Source of the DNA: Medicago truncatula
Taxonomy: Eukaryota > Streptophyta > Magnoliopsida > Fabales > Fabaceae
DNA: 64,000 nucleotides
Direction: 5' to 3'
Assembly: GCF_003473485.1 (NCBI RefSeq)
Contig: NC_053042.1
Location: forward strand, 570,501 to 634,500
A program made the position numbers and the translations under genes. Within the stretch, counting starts at the first letter, position 1, and every line of letters begins with the position of its first letter. The notes under the pieces are model-generated. The model was not told the origin of the DNA. It saw only the letters and a list, made by a program, of their open reading frames with translations, and searched no databases. Positions 34,591-47,494 of this stretch are shown here, piece after piece.

Positions 34591-37500
34591 GAGTTTAAAC
34601 ATCTATTAAAAATAAGGTAAACTCGGAATAAAAACTTCCGAATTAAAGAATGGTTCTTTTTTTTTTTTTGAAATATTCTGAATTAAAGAATAATGAATTG
34701 TAATTTATGTACGTAATATTAATTAAATATAAAAGAGTGCAATTTTTTTTTTGAAAGAAGATTATAGAGTACAATTAAAAAAGTGCATTGAAAACTAAAA
34801 TCGACATTTATTTTAGGACAAACTATATTTTTTTTCAAATGTGACTTATTTTAGGATGGAAGGAGTATGTACGATTTATACATGGCTCGTATCCTACTAG
34901 CCAAACACTACGACCTACAAAATCTAGCCCTATTTGTCATTATTTGGCTAAACTCGTGAATAGTGTCATTACTTGGCCTTACTTCCTCATTTTTTTTACG
35001 ACTTTTTTGTTTTCGTGATCCGGATGTCTTTCCACACTTTTTTTTTGTCTAGTTGTTGAAACTCATACATTTTAAATGTGGAGAAGTGATGTGTCGGTGT
35101 TCGAACACCTGACCACTGCATATATTATGTAATGTCTCTACCAATTGAGTTAAACTTACGGGGATGTGTCTTTCCACACTCTAATCATGTGTTTGAAAAA
35201 CTTGTTGTTTTTTTGTTTGTGGAGCTAAAACATGTAACACGGGTCATTGAGGTTGAATAATCACTTCCACATGTTTTTGGCTAATTCTTACACCCTAACG
35301 ATATTCATGAGACTTTTTAATTTGAAACGATGAAAGACTTGTCTCACTCGTATTTGGTTGTCCTTAGTTTAACTAGTCCCTATTCTGCTATCTAGACATC
35401 AATTACTCTTAATTCGGTTGTTGACCGCTTTCAGTTAAAGACATAGAATATTTTTAGGTGTAAACATGGTGTCTGGCTTCTAGTATACGTCTCAATGTAT
35501 CCCCACAATTTAGATACTCTATGAAACTAATCTCTCAAGTCGGCAACAAAATATCAGTTTCTTTTTTAATGGGTGGATTTGCCTCCAAAATAAACTGCTC
35601 AAAGAATCTAACTAAGTTTATTTTATGGTGAGAATCATGTTACCCAACATCTTAACACCATATAAGTTTATTTGTCTACCCTTATTAGTATTTTGGGTGC
35701 GTTTGATGTGCAAAACAGTAAGTATTAGACAAAATAGTACAAGATAGAACAACACAACATAAAGCAGAACAACACAAGATAAATTTTTATGGTACTGAAT
35801 ACTTTTTTATCTTATACAATTTTTGGTGGAAAAAATGTTATTTTGATATTTTAGACAACTTATACGCGAGACAAAAAGTTGTGCATTGTGGTTTGGTGAG
35901 GGACAAAAATTTCTGTTTTTATCATGTCCCTTTGCCTCCAGTTTATCTTGTCGCTGAAACAATTTTATAAATCAAACTCACCTTTGTCTAATCATATCCT
36001 TTATTTTTTAGCAAATCAAACGCACCTTAAACCAAGATAACCAAATTAAAGTTGAAGTGTCAATTGTAAAATAGATGACTTTACTTGTTAGCAAATAGTC
36101 GTTTTAACTTTCTGTGTTTAGCTCGTTTATCTCTTAATTTTCTCTTTTGTATTTATGTAAACAAGTTATTCATGAATTGTTAAAGGTTAGGCTAAGATTT
36201 CGGCTTTGTTTGGCCTAGCTTTTACTTGCCTTCTCCTCTCCTTAAAAATACTGATAGGAATGATATTGATAGAAGCTAATTAGAGAAAGAATGAATTAAT
36301 TATAAATCTGCTTTCTGTTAGGTAGTTAGTTTTAGTAGTTGGTTTCTGTTACTCTTCTATTTTGTGGAATAAGCCATGACTAGATGCCCTGATCCATAGT
36401 TCATCATTTGTACTAAGAAAGGTTTGGCTACAACATGGATGGTTTAACAATTTTAAGGTAGGTCGTATGAGAAAGTGACTCAAGGCAGCCTAATCGCTTT
36501 TATATACCAAAATTGAATTCAAACATGTACTAAGAAAGACTTAGGCCAATGATTTGGCTAGAAATACATGATAGAACATTATGATTTTGTTTTGTTCTCG
36601 CCAACTATACCTACTTTAATTTTGATATGACTTGTCTGTTTTTCTTTTCTTTTTTTGTTACAGGTTTATACATATACTTCTATCAAAAACTCGAACATTG
36701 TTTCACCGAAATTTAATCCTTTCCCATATATTCAATTCATGTTTGTGTATAATAACCAACCAATTTGGCTTAAATGGTGTTAATAAGCTCAACCAAATGA
36801 ATGTTTGGGAGAACTTGGATTTGATTTATGGATAAAATAATGTTTTCTGATATTGTATTTATCTCTTAGTCAAACTCTCGATTATCATGACTTATTTTTC
36901 TAACGCCGAATGGTTAACACAAGATAAATAATCCATGTTGGTAAAAGTATAATACTCCCTCCAGAGTTGGGTCAACAAAAGTTATGTATTTAGACTGAAT
37001 TTTGAACTAGGTACATTAACTTTTGTTGATCAAATATTCTCCTATAAATAAGATGGAAGGGAGTAATTAAGGGCCTCTTTGAAATAGTTTTTGTTTTCAG
37101 TTTTTGAAATATATACGTCCTCTTCTCATAATAGTTATCATTTTACATGTTTTAGTTTTTTAGTCCCCAAAATTAAAAAATTCAAAATAGTTTCTAAAAC
37201 TATATTTTTAAAAATAATTTAGCAAACAAATTTTTAATTTTCAAATTTTTAAAAACTAAAAAAAAGTTTTTGGAAAGTGTTTTAACAGGCTATAAATTAG
37301 CCACATAGTTTTGTAGAAAACGATTTGATTGATTAGACAAAATGATCATAGATGCAGAGAAGTGATCTTTATCATTTTTGTGTGCAACAACTACTTGTAA
37401 TTGCTCCTCAAAAAAAATTATATGCAATTCTTCCCATGTACTATGATGATCATATCCATACAAAAGTCTTTGCAGCCAAATAAAATTTAAAACAGCAAAT

Positions 37501-37840
37501 AAAATAAAATATGGGAGACTGACAACCAAATTTATACCTTCAATTTTTAGTCTTATCATCTATGCAAGAAAACAACAAAAGACTTGAATGCTTGCATGAG
37601 CTTTGTTCAATAAAATAGTGAATGTTAAAAAGAAAATTTTCTTAGCATTTCTCTCGTTATAATAGCACATCTTGAGATTTTGATGTATTGAGAAAATTTT
37701 CTAATTATGCTAAAATGTAACGGTTTACCCAATTTTATTTATTTTTTAAGTGGGTTATTGAGTTATTGGGTTGGACCTAGTATAAAGAAAGTATCGATTG
37801 AGTCCGGGGTCGTCGGGTGGTGTCTCCGCCACTACGATTA
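34591..37840. other. Intergenic, apart from the SINE and direct repeat
   Basis: AT-rich, with no supported gene on either strand. Short frames such as 36,632-36,835 and 37,290-37,559 have no recognisable features. Confidence 0.5.
35039..35166 (-). mobile_element. tRNA-derived SINE with 14-bp TSD
   Basis: The minus-strand head 'aactcaattggtagag' and B-box-like 'ggtgttcgaacac' mark the SINE family seen at 3721. A perfect 14-bp duplication, tgtctttccacact, flanks it (35,025-35,038 and 35,167-35,180). Confidence 0.8.
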
Positions 37841-37849
37841 TCAATAGGC

Positions 37850-38805
37850 TGACAATGAATCGAGCAAACTCGAACAAAGTTCGAGACTCGACTCGATAAT
37901 TGATTTGTTGAACTTGGTTCAAAAACCAAAATGAGCCGAATTTAAACTAAAAATAAAATTCGTTAATTAAATGAGTTGATTAGACTCGTTTGGTTCATGA
38001 GTTATCTCGATTATATATATATATAAAATACTTAAAAATATTTTCAACTTTATATAATTCATTCTATATATTTAAATAGTTTATCTTGATTTAGTTTTCT
38101 AAACTTCACATACTTTTAAGAATAATAAGCCACATCCAATTGAACATAATTTAACACGATTATACACACATATGAATTTCGATATGGAAGAGTTTTTTTA
38201 AGATATTTTTAATTCTAGATGTGAAATTATGTTGAGTTTTGTCGTTGTTACATGTGCTAATTTTAATGTGCATTTGTATTATTCTTTTTTAAGCTGTTTG
38301 TAGCTTGTTCTAATATTAAAATGGATCTTAAATAAAAAAAATTAATGTAATGTTGAAGGGATAAACATCTTGTCAAAATAATAATAGGATAAAATGATCC
38401 ATCAAACATTGAGGGCAGCTAATAGTAACGTTGTTATTCGAACCTTGCAACTAAATGGCCCACATCGGAAGACTCGGCGAACTAAAGAAAAGAGTTGTCT
38501 ATAAAATCAAAGCATGACAAGGGATGTTATATATTGGATTTTGAGGATACGCCCTGTTATATAGTAATTGCAGTATCTTCGTCCATTTTATTTGTTAAGA
38601 TCAATGGCTTTTAATTCTATGTCCTTCTCTTATTTTCAAGAAAAAAATATTGACAAAAAAAAAAAAATTAATATGCAAACGAGTTGAACCTACTGAGTAG
38701 TTTGTTTTGAACTCAAATTGAGTTTCAAACTGAATCAATTTTTATTGAGACGAACTCAGACGAGTTTGACTCGACTCGACTCATTTCCAGTTACGAGGAT
38801 GACTA
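37850..38805. repeat. Possible inverted-repeat element with 'gactcgactcga' ends
   Basis: The left end 'gctgacaatgaatcgag' with 'gttcgagactcgactcg' roughly mirrors the right end 'gagtttgactcgactcgact' with 'catttccagt'. The interior has no frame. No target duplication was identified. Confidence 0.35.
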
Positions 38806-38819
38806 TGCAGTGGCATTTA

Positions 38820-39895
38820 ACTTGAGAAAGTGATCTTTTTTCCTATCATGGACAAGTTATTTTTTAACCATTAGATCAACTAAGAAACACATTTTTATCA
38901 TAGTCTCTTTACACTATATTTTTTACACACATCATCAATTATCATTCTCTCCCCTCCATCTCACTCACCTCCATGAGCAACAACTCAACTGTCCCAAATT
39001 CTACTTCTTCCCTTGTTTGTACTTTTCATTGTTAATTTAATTTCTTTAAAATAAAATAAAAAACAAGAAAGTTCCACATACCACAGATAAAATAGTTTTA
39101 GGTTATGGAAATCTGAAAACTCTTTGTTCTTCATCTTTGTTTCTATGATTTTTTATTGAAGTTGATAAAATTGCTATTGGATTCAAATAAAATAGTCTTA
39201 GGTTATGGAAATCTAGAAACCCTTTGTTCTTCATCTTTGTTTCTCCGATTTTCTATACAACTGAGATTTTATTGCAGTTTTGCTATTCTTGATTTTGTCT
39301 TATGAGATTTGTAGATGAGATTCAAAGAACAAAATTAGAATTTTTTTAGTAAAATAAATGTAATTGATTCCAGATCTGAAAAAATATCCCTCAACAAAGG
39401 AGACCACCTGTGCCTCAAAAAAGATAAGGCCACCGCTTCTGTCTCTTTGCTACTACTGTTACTAGGCATCTTTATAAACCACCATCATTAGCTCACTATA
39501 TTGCAAGCATGTGATCATATATTGTTAGTTTAATCCAGTTGGATGTAGCTTCAAAAGCATAAATGAAATTGTTACAATTCTGCTGTCATGAAAGATGAGT
39601 TCAGTACAATTCGTGAAATACTCGTGATGAGCGTGTCGCGATGTTTAGCATTTTTGGTATAAATATAATACAATTTTTTTTTATGAGCAATGGATGGGAA
39701 AAACACTAAGAAACCAAGGTAGCTAAACAAAAATTCAGGATCTGAAAAAGAGGGAGATGGTAGGGACTAGGTAGGTTGAAGACAAGTTATAAAGATATAG
39801 TGTAGACTGACTATAGTAAGATCAATGTTTCTATGTAATTTAATGGTTGAAAAAAACTTTCCTATGATAAAAAACAACTCTCCTTTCTCATATTA
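38820..39895. mobile_element. TIR element of about 1.07 kb, non-coding
   Basis: The left 'gagaaagtgatcttttttcc' and following 'tatcatgg...aaccatta' are the near complement of the right 'ttaatggttgaaaaaaact' and 'tcctatgataaaaaac', giving inverted repeats of about 100 bp. The interior has a direct duplication of about 100 bp (39,089 and 39,190, sharing 'aggttatggaaatct' and 'ctttgttcttcatctttgtt'). No convincing target duplication. Confidence 0.5.
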
Positions 39896-40672
39896 AATCC
39901 ATCCTGACTATGCATTGCAACGTTAACACAATCAAAATTTTATTGTAAAATGATCCAAATGCTATACCATACAATAGAGCAGGCCCATTCTAGAAAATAG
40001 ACGAGTAACAGAAACTAACTAGTAACTTCTATCTCTAACCACCTAACTCAAAGCTGGTTTTAAATGGCTAATTCTAACTCTATTTAGCTTCTATCATTCC
40101 TAACCCCTCTTTGTGAGAAATTAACACAGCCAAATACATAAATGCTAAACTGAAAGTATTTCAGCACCAAGTCAAAATACTATGAGAGCTAATGCTCATC
40201 AAAGTACCTATGTAATGATGTAAATGCATCAAATCTTTAACTCTAAGATCAAGTACCATCATATTGATAGAAGTATAGAACAAGTTTTCTTCACATCCTT
40301 TATTAACTTATTTATGTTTGTTAGGAGACAAAGATTGCTTGATGGAGTGCCTTTCCATGATGTGACAAACCTTCTCCATCACAGGAAGGAAAGATTATTC
40401 CCATTTGCCAAAGCTAAAAGTAACATTTTTCCCTTTTTGCTTTTGTTTCAGTCATGAGTTATGTACACCAAAAAATGAAAATCAGCTAGTATTATCACCA
40501 AAAAATAAATTTTATTATATGTTTTAGTTTTAGATGCTAACTGTACTTCAATTAGTAAAAAATGTCCTTCAATTTTGATCAATATAAGGCAAAAAAAAAT
40601 TATATTTAATAATGATGAATACTTTTATTAAGAGATTAAAAATAAAAAAGAGGAGATTCAAAGGAAAAGGAG

Positions 40673-40681
40673 GTATATAAT
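40673..40681 (+). promoter_or_regulatory. TATA-like box of the GH17 gene
   Basis: tatataat about 160 bp upstream of the start codon, leaving a leader of roughly 130 nt. Confidence 0.35.
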
Positions 40682-40841
40682 TATAGTAAAATAATTCATG
40701 TGACTAACTTAAGCAAGCAAACACAAAAAATTCTATCTTATCTCACAAAGCAAAGCATATCTCAAGGATATTTCTTCATGGACACAACTTCCTTCAATTC
40801 ACAATCATCAACATCCACTCCTTTTTATCAACATCACATCC

Positions 40842-42218
40842 ATGGAGAAAATGGTTGTTATATGCTTTGCTTCAATACAAAATGGGATTTTAGTGCTTCT
40901 TGCTTTAACTATATTCCAAGGTGAGCCTAACTATACCCTTTTGATTCTTATAATTCAATTACATTAGTCCTTTTTGGTCAATCAACAAGAATTTTCTTTT
41001 TCAGAAATCATTTTAGTATTTTGTAAACCACATTTTTTAAACACTAATATTAAGGACTAACTTAATTTATAATTTGATTCTAATATAAAAAATGCCATTA
41101 CATATTAGTGTAAATAACTAAATCACATGATTGAAATTTTCCTTTTGCAATCTTTTACAGAAGTGCAAGGAATTGGTGTTAACTATGGCACAATAGCAAA
41201 CAACCTTCCACCACCATCTCAAGTTGCAAAATTTCTCTTACACTCTACCATAATTAACAAGGTGAGAATCTTTGATGCTAACCAAGAAATCTTACAAGCA
41301 TTTGAAAATACAAGAATTGAGATAACCATAACAATACCTAATGACCAAATACCCAACATAACCAATTTAACCTTAGCTCAACAATGGGTCAAAACCAATG
41401 TCCAACCCTTCATTCCTTCAATCAACATCATAAGAATCTTAGTAGGTAATGAAGTTTTATCAACAGCTAACAAGCTTTTTATTACCAACCTTGTCCCTGC
41501 CATGCAAACTTTACACACTGCCCTTATAACAACTTCATTAGACAACCTTATAAAAGTGTCCACACCACATTCTTTAGGTATTTTGTCTAATTCAAGTCCA
41601 CCATCTAGTGGTAGGTTTAGAGAAGGCTATGATATACATATAATCAAACCAATGCTTAGGTTTCTTAAAGATACAAATTCACCTTTCATGGTTAACCCTT
41701 ATCCTTTTTTTGCTTGCACTTCAAGCAACCTAGATTACGCACTTTTCCGTGCAAATTCAGGGGTTTTGGATGATAATACTAAATTACATTACACTAATAT
41801 GTTTGATGCACAACTTGATGCTGTTTATTCAGCTATGAAAGTTTTGGGCTTTGAGGATGTTGAGATTGTTATTGGCGAAACGGGTTGGCCTACGATAGGC
41901 GACTCGGCCCAAATTGGTGTCGATGGGAACAGTGCTTCTGACTATAATGGGAATCTTATAAGACATGTTACTTCTGGGGTTGGAACACCTCTCATGCCAA
42001 ACCGGACTTTTGAGACATATATTTTTGCTTTGTTTGATGAAAATCTAAAGCCCGGTCCAATATGTGAAAGGAATTTTGGGTTGTTCCGACCCAACATGAC
42101 TCTTGTCTATGATGACGTCCCAATAATGAGAAAAAATGTAGCTGTTGCTAACAGTCATTCTAAAGCAATATTGTCATTCATGACAGCCTTGAGCTTCTTG
42201 ATTGGTTGGTGGACTTAA
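40842..42218 (+). CDS. Glucan endo-1,3-beta-glucosidase (GH17), GPI-anchor type
   Basis: Exons 40,842-40,920 and 41,161-42,218 join CCAAG|GTGAGC...TTACAG|AAG to 378 residues. Exon 1 supplies the signal peptide (hydrophobic GILVLLALTIF). The mature part starts about VQGIGVNYG, the usual GH17 beginning. Predicted acid/base is E124 in LVGNEV and nucleophile E266 in VIGETGWP. CERNFGLF and RPNM near the C-terminus are also typical. There is no X8 carbohydrate-binding domain; instead the protein ends in a short hydrophobic tail (AILSFMTALSFLIGWWT) after a small-residue region, suggesting a GPI anchor. The enzyme class cuts callose and related cell-wall beta-1,3-glucans. A split of the signal-peptide exon from the rest is common in this family. 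An alternative upstream ATG (40,779) is in another frame. Confidence 0.93.
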
Positions 42219-42804
42219 ATTTTGTTGGCTCATTGTTCATTTCTAGCAGCCTCAAAATACGCGCGACAAATCATTTCAGATTTTGCACATTCGGAGAAAA
42301 TATAGTTTTTGTTTCGTTTGAAATTTGAATGTGTACTTTGCGACAAATCAAGAGTGTTTGTGCCGTCCGGATTTATATTTTGGAAATCATGTGTGGTTTT
42401 TCAGAAATGCGCGGAGTGGGTGAAATTGACCTCAAATCTTGCATTGGTCGTAATTATGCAATTTGATTGATCAGGACAAAGATAAGATGGATTCAAATTC
42501 ATTGAAAGTGGCAAATGTAAAATTCCTTGACAGTGGACAATTTGGATCACAGTTATTGAGTTCAGCAAGCCATTACTGTAGTCATTTTCATCATCATCCA
42601 AGAAATTGATGAGTGCACCAAAAATGATGGGATGACATAAATGCCTTGCAAAAGAAACAATATTCTTTATTGGGCTTGAATGCTGGGTCGATTAATTAAA
42701 GTGGGTGGGCCATACACATTAGGTTAGTATATAGCCCCTCACTCCCAGATGCTCAACCCCCGTAAAAGACGGAAAAGGAGATAGCTTCCGATAAAAGTAA
42801 AGCC

Positions 42805-42895
42805 GATTGGAACATATCTCCCATTAGGTTTGTCCCAGGAGATCGCTCAACCCTGATGACACAAACCTATCAAGATATACGTTCCGATATATTAA
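42805..42895. other. Imperfect hairpin
   Basis: 'gattggaacatatctccc' with 'attaggtttgt' pairs with 'acaaacctatcaagatata' and 'cgttccgat' about 30 nt away. The stem is roughly 30 bp with mismatches. Nearby sequence is GC-richer than its surroundings. Nature unknown. Confidence 0.4.
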
Positions 42896-43343
42896 GGGGC
42901 TTTTTAGCAGACATGAGAGACCTATGGAACAATTTCCTGAAACCAAGTGGACGCATTTCAAAGTTCAAACTATGGCCTATTTTTTATTTTTCTTCTTTTT
43001 AGCTACTATTTTGTAAATGTAGTAATGTTTAAAATTTTTGAATAATAATGAATTGTTAATGATGCTCTCAGAGCTGATCCAAGACATATTGATATTGATG
43101 CTTAAGACAAATTTGTAAATGAAGCCTTTTAAAAGTCTATATTAGTACTATAGGTTACTAAGGTTTCCGATTTAATGATCAAACAAGATCAAATTTTATT
43201 AACAAGACAAAATTATGTTAGGAAAATTAAGTGTGTATGAAAAAACATTATGAGAGATAAACCTTTTAAATAGATCTCAATTACCTCAAATGATTAGTCT
43301 ATGTAGTTACCTTCAAGAATACATTGGTTCACCATAAAACAAC

Positions 43344-43454
43344 CTCCCACTTTCTAACACTGCTTGCTCAAATGAGCATCTCAGTCAGCAGAAAACAAAG
43401 ATCTGCAACTGTGATTGGAATACTCATTTGAGCAAGAAACATTACAAAGAGGAG
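43344..43454. ncRNA. Candidate miRNA-precursor-like hairpin
   Basis: The arms 43,344-43,392 and 43,402-43,454 fold into one stem of nearly 50 bp. The central duplex is CTTGCTCAAATGAG against CTCATTTGAGCAAG, fully paired, continued by about nine more pairs with two C-A mismatches and G-U pairs. A five-base bulge, a GCAGA/TCTGC tip and a loop of about nine bases follow. The basal stem pairs CTCC, CTTT and TAA with GGAG, AAAG and TTA. Either strand could be transcribed. I do not match it to a named miRNA. A small foldback transposon is the alternative. Confidence 0.45.
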
Positions 43455-44224
43455 TACACTTCAACTAACATGTTATGTGAAGATGGTTTGAGTTCTTTGG
43501 TGACAATGTTGGTCCTTATATATTGACAAAAATATCTGAATAGTGAAGTTGTTGAGGTGAGTCTTGTTGATATTTAACAGTCAACTTCAAAAAGTTAAAA
43601 ATAGAAAGGACTTTTAGTTGCGGTAGTTATAGAATGGCAGCTAAAAAAAGAAGGTCCATGCCCAACAAATAAAACCAACCAACCATATAGTTAATAGTTA
43701 AATAAAAATGTTTGAATGATATACCGCAAAGGGTATCTACTTTTTGGTTGCCTAAGGTATCCCATTCAGAAGTCAAAACTACCCTTCAAGTTATGAGATC
43801 CACATGAGGAGCTACCTCTAATAACAAGTGATTTTTTGTATGCGTCGATCAAGATTGAATCTATTACCGCTCTTAACAAGTGATATTTCATAACTCATTT
43901 GGGTTGGACTGATGGTATTGACTTGGTATTTTGAGAATGTATTCCTCCTCAAGATATCCGGTTCGATTCACCCAAGTGTCAAAAGTTTAACGATAAATAA
44001 GAGACTACAATTGTGTTTGTTTTTATTAAATGGTCTAAATTTTAACTTCGGTAGAATATCGACATTTTTCCAAACCTCAACTCCTCTATTTATGTATGAG
44101 TTTCTAATGATTATTGTCATTTAGTCTATAAAAAAAAATATACAATTTTAAGGAATTAAAGGTATTTTCCAAAACAGGGACGTCCTTAGAAAAGTTAAAA
44201 TAGAGTACTTGCTTCAAAGTATAT

Positions 44225-44420
44225 AGAGAAAGAGAAAGGATATTTGTATAACCATTTTGGTACAACTTTTGGACAACTTTCTCTCTCATATTCATATTAC
44301 ATTCTTATTCTCTCTCTTCATTTTTCTCTCTCTATTGTTTTTGACCAATAAAAAGAGATAATAAAAAAGTTATTCCAAAAGTTGTCTCAAAAGAGCCGTA
44401 CAAATATATTGCTCAAGTAT
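44225..44420. mobile_element. Small MITE, copy 1
   Basis: Inverted ends ('ggatatttgtataacc' against 'gccgtacaaatata') flank a core of 'ttctctctcttcatttttct' and 'attgtttttgac'. A second copy lies at 52,322-52,515. Confidence 0.6.
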
Positions 44421-44649
44421 ATATCATCAATAGAGAAGATCACATGCCTTAATCCCCCACCCCAGCCACACAACAACTTTTGGTTGATGAGATCCTCAAC
44501 GTGACAAAGGATAGTGCAAGTAGGAGAAGTTCGACTCGTAAAGTCAAAGTAGGAGAGTGGCAAATCTACCTTCTTTTTTTAGCTTTTTCAAAGTCTTTTT
44601 TTTTTTTTTTTGTTATTTGATAGATTTTAAATGATTACGCTTGAAAAAA

Positions 44650-44753
44650 TATTACCATGATCCCATCAACGATGGAAACTCACACACTACTCGTGAAATT
44701 AGCGGAGCAGAGGTCGTACATTGTAGGCCACATCATTTCGTTAGTAGGGATAC

Positions 44754-44798
<45 letters not shown>

Positions 44799-45010
44799 TT
44801 AAGTTTCACTATTTTTATGTCTATCAATCTTTCATGTATCTATCAGTTTTATGCATTTCTTAGTCTAATAGCTCAAAATTTAAAAAAGGCTTTACTTGAG
44901 AAGTTAAAGAACCCCCAGCTCAGGAACAAAGTTCCTCCCTCAGTATTAATCGTTTGAAGAAAATGAATCATAATTGAGGACATACACCAAACCTTGGCAA
45001 AATTCTTGCT
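44650..45010. repeat. Left direct repeat of an old element (LTR-like)
   Basis: Matches 46,850-47,175 in the same orientation: 'gtaggccac'/'gtaagccac', 'agctcaaaatt', 'aaagttcctccctca'/'aaagtttctccatca' and 'gtcgtttgaagaaaa'-like. A (TA)15 microsatellite interrupts it at 44,761-44,790. Confidence 0.55.
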
Positions 45011-46849
45011 CCTTCAATTTTTTTGCCACACACGGGGGTACAATACAACCATTACCAATAATAAATTCAGTTCCCCATGTCAACACTTTGATTGACATAT
45101 GCACCCGAGGTCTAGAAAGATTTTTAGTAGTATGGATAACCTGTCATCATCAACAACTAGAAGGTCAGGCCCAAATAGGCTAAATGAGCCATAAAAGAAA
45201 ACTATGGGAATTCCAACATTTATGGCTCATCCTAGCACTTTTGAGGCACAATCGGTTGAAATACCTATTAATATAACAGTAAGGACAACATTTTACATCA
45301 CATCGACACGGGGATACATGATATCATGTATGCAGCCTCTTAATCACTTGATAACAATGTTAAACATGTGGTTCACAATGAAGTTCAACAAGCCAAGGGT
45401 GGGAGAACAGAAAAGCCAATTATTGTGACAATTCTGTCACCAATACTCCGTAATTTAGAGTATAAGGGAAATAGAGTATGTATTTTCAATCAATGCCACC
45501 CGACCATTGCATAGATATGACCTCAACAAGTTCAATTGATTCCTATACAATAGGTAAATATTACTCCTTATTCCCAGCCTAGTATTTTTGTCACGACTAA
45601 CCCTAAGGGCAACCAATGGTGAATGGTAATTACAATCATGCTAACCTTTAATCTAGACCAGTACATATGACGAGGAGGCTACCTGAGGTAGTAGGATAAA
45701 TTGGCGTGCATATACACTTGCGAGATAATTACAAAGTAATAATTCTCCCATCAATTATATTCCCAAAATATAGTTGGGATAATCAAGAGGAATGTGTTGG
45801 TAAAGACCAAATTGACGGGAAACACATTGAAGACTATAATACTCTAATGAAGTTTGATTGAATCAGCTAGTGGGTTTCAAACCACAAATTAGATCTCTGG
45901 TTGTTAGAACATAAGATCAATTTTCATTTATAATTAATTGAGCATGAGTAGATAAATCTCCCCTTCGTGCATCAAATATCCAAGATGGTTTGATTTCATT
46001 CAACAAAATTGGAATACAATATGTTTATATATGGGCCATAATAGCCAGCTAATTTGCCACAAAAGTGGCAAAATCAAGATCATTTGAAAAGTGAAGGTCT
46101 TTCCTAAAGTTGGATCTTCTATACAAACTAAATCAGGTTTGAATGATTAACTCAAGTATTGTGAAAAGTACAATTGAAGCCAAATTTGGAGTAAACAGAT
46201 GAGTCCCCTCACATTCTTTATCCTTATAACTTCGATCTTTTAGCCGATCAAGCATGTAGTGCATGGAACTGTAAAAAGTGGCAAGGAACAAGGAGCCCCA
46301 AGATACATCTTTGTCGGCTTGAAGACGAGCAATCTACAATAGCATTTCCCAAACAACTTAAATATAAATGGTACGAATGAAGTAGTTGTTGAACTAGTAA
46401 AGCAAGAATTTGACATAATCTGGGACTGATTCCGGTAAGGCTATTCTAAAAGAGGGGATGGAAGTATCATGAGCGACATGGGCTTCAATCATAGTAATTG
46501 GCATGCCAAGAATGGAAACAATGTCAAGGAGGGTAGGAGTCATCACCATCCAAGGGAAAATGAAAGTGTTGGAATCCACTAACCAAGAGGATAAAAGGGA
46601 AAATAAGTAACACATTTGGATGGTTATATCAATCTTGGATAACCTGATCATTTCATGAAGTCCCAATTTCATTCAAGTTTCACCATTAACGACCTTAACC
46701 TTAATGAGCTACGCAATTTAATCTTAAGTCAGATGTTGTTGTAACTTGAATTCATTTGGAGAAGTTGTGCACCAAAGACCATATCATTGGATGGTACCAT
46801 GAAGGAGGTGACTCAGATTCGATTGTAGGATGCCATGATCCCCTTAATG
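45011..46849 (-). pseudogene. Decayed interior with plant mobile domain (PMD) remnant
   Basis: On the minus strand 46,937-46,752 and 46,672-46,394 hold broken frames. The second includes LSSWLVDSNTFIFPWMVMTP followed by TLLDIVSILGMPI, which resembles the 'FxFPxGExTxTLxDVxxLLGLP' core of the plant mobile domain (PF10536) found in MAIN-like proteins and some transposable elements. Stops and frame breaks prevent any full protein. The block sits between two LTR-like direct repeats, so it is probably a dead mobile element. Most of 45,011-46,390 has no recognisable content. Confidence 0.5.
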
Positions 46850-47175
46850 GGGGAGAATCACGCATTAACCACAAAATTAACCGGGTAGAGGCGGGGACAC
46901 TGTAAGCCACGTCTTTTTGCACGTTGTAATTGGACACATTCAGTCAAACACAAAACTTATTTTTCTATTTATCTTCTTATCATTATGCATTTATTTATCG
47001 TTTTTATGCATTCTTGAACTAGTAGCTCAAAATTCAATAACAATTGTACTTAACACTCTACTAGAGCTGTTAAGGAACCCACAACCGAGGGATAAAGTTT
47101 CTCCATCAATGTTAGTCGTTTGAAGAAAAAAAATCATAGTTGAGAACATTAATCAAACCTAGCTAAATTCTTACT
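46850..47175. repeat. Right direct repeat of the old element (LTR-like)
   Basis: Partner of 44,650-45,010, about 2.2 kb apart, with many substitutions, implying great age. Confidence 0.55.
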
Positions 47176-47494
47176 TCATCAATATTATTATAATTTCTTA
47201 TTTATTTGTCTCATGGTAATTTATATTTGTTTTAGAAGGAATGCAAATAACATTTAGCAAACAATACCTTTTTAGTTAGCCAATTTGGTTACATAAATAA
47301 ACATTGCAAAAAATATGACACATATAGGTCTTGTCTCATTACAACCATTATTCTATGCACCCTTAATTAAATTTCAACCATCAATAACCGCTTTTCCCTC
47401 CCATCCTTCTCTGTCAAACCTATCTCTCTTTCTCTCCCTCCCTCTCCATAGCTCCAATGTTTCTCTGAACCTCAAAACTAAGGCACCTTACAAA

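Noticed and set aside
40700..40924. 74-codon frame upstream of the GH17 gene
   Set aside because: It is out of frame with the splice-supported first exon; only the ATG at 40,842 gives a signal peptide joined to the mature enzyme.
47315..47494. 60-residue N-terminal extension of the EF-hand protein
   Set aside because: The segment is CT-rich leader-like sequence, and the ATG at 47,495 directly starts a proper signal sequence.
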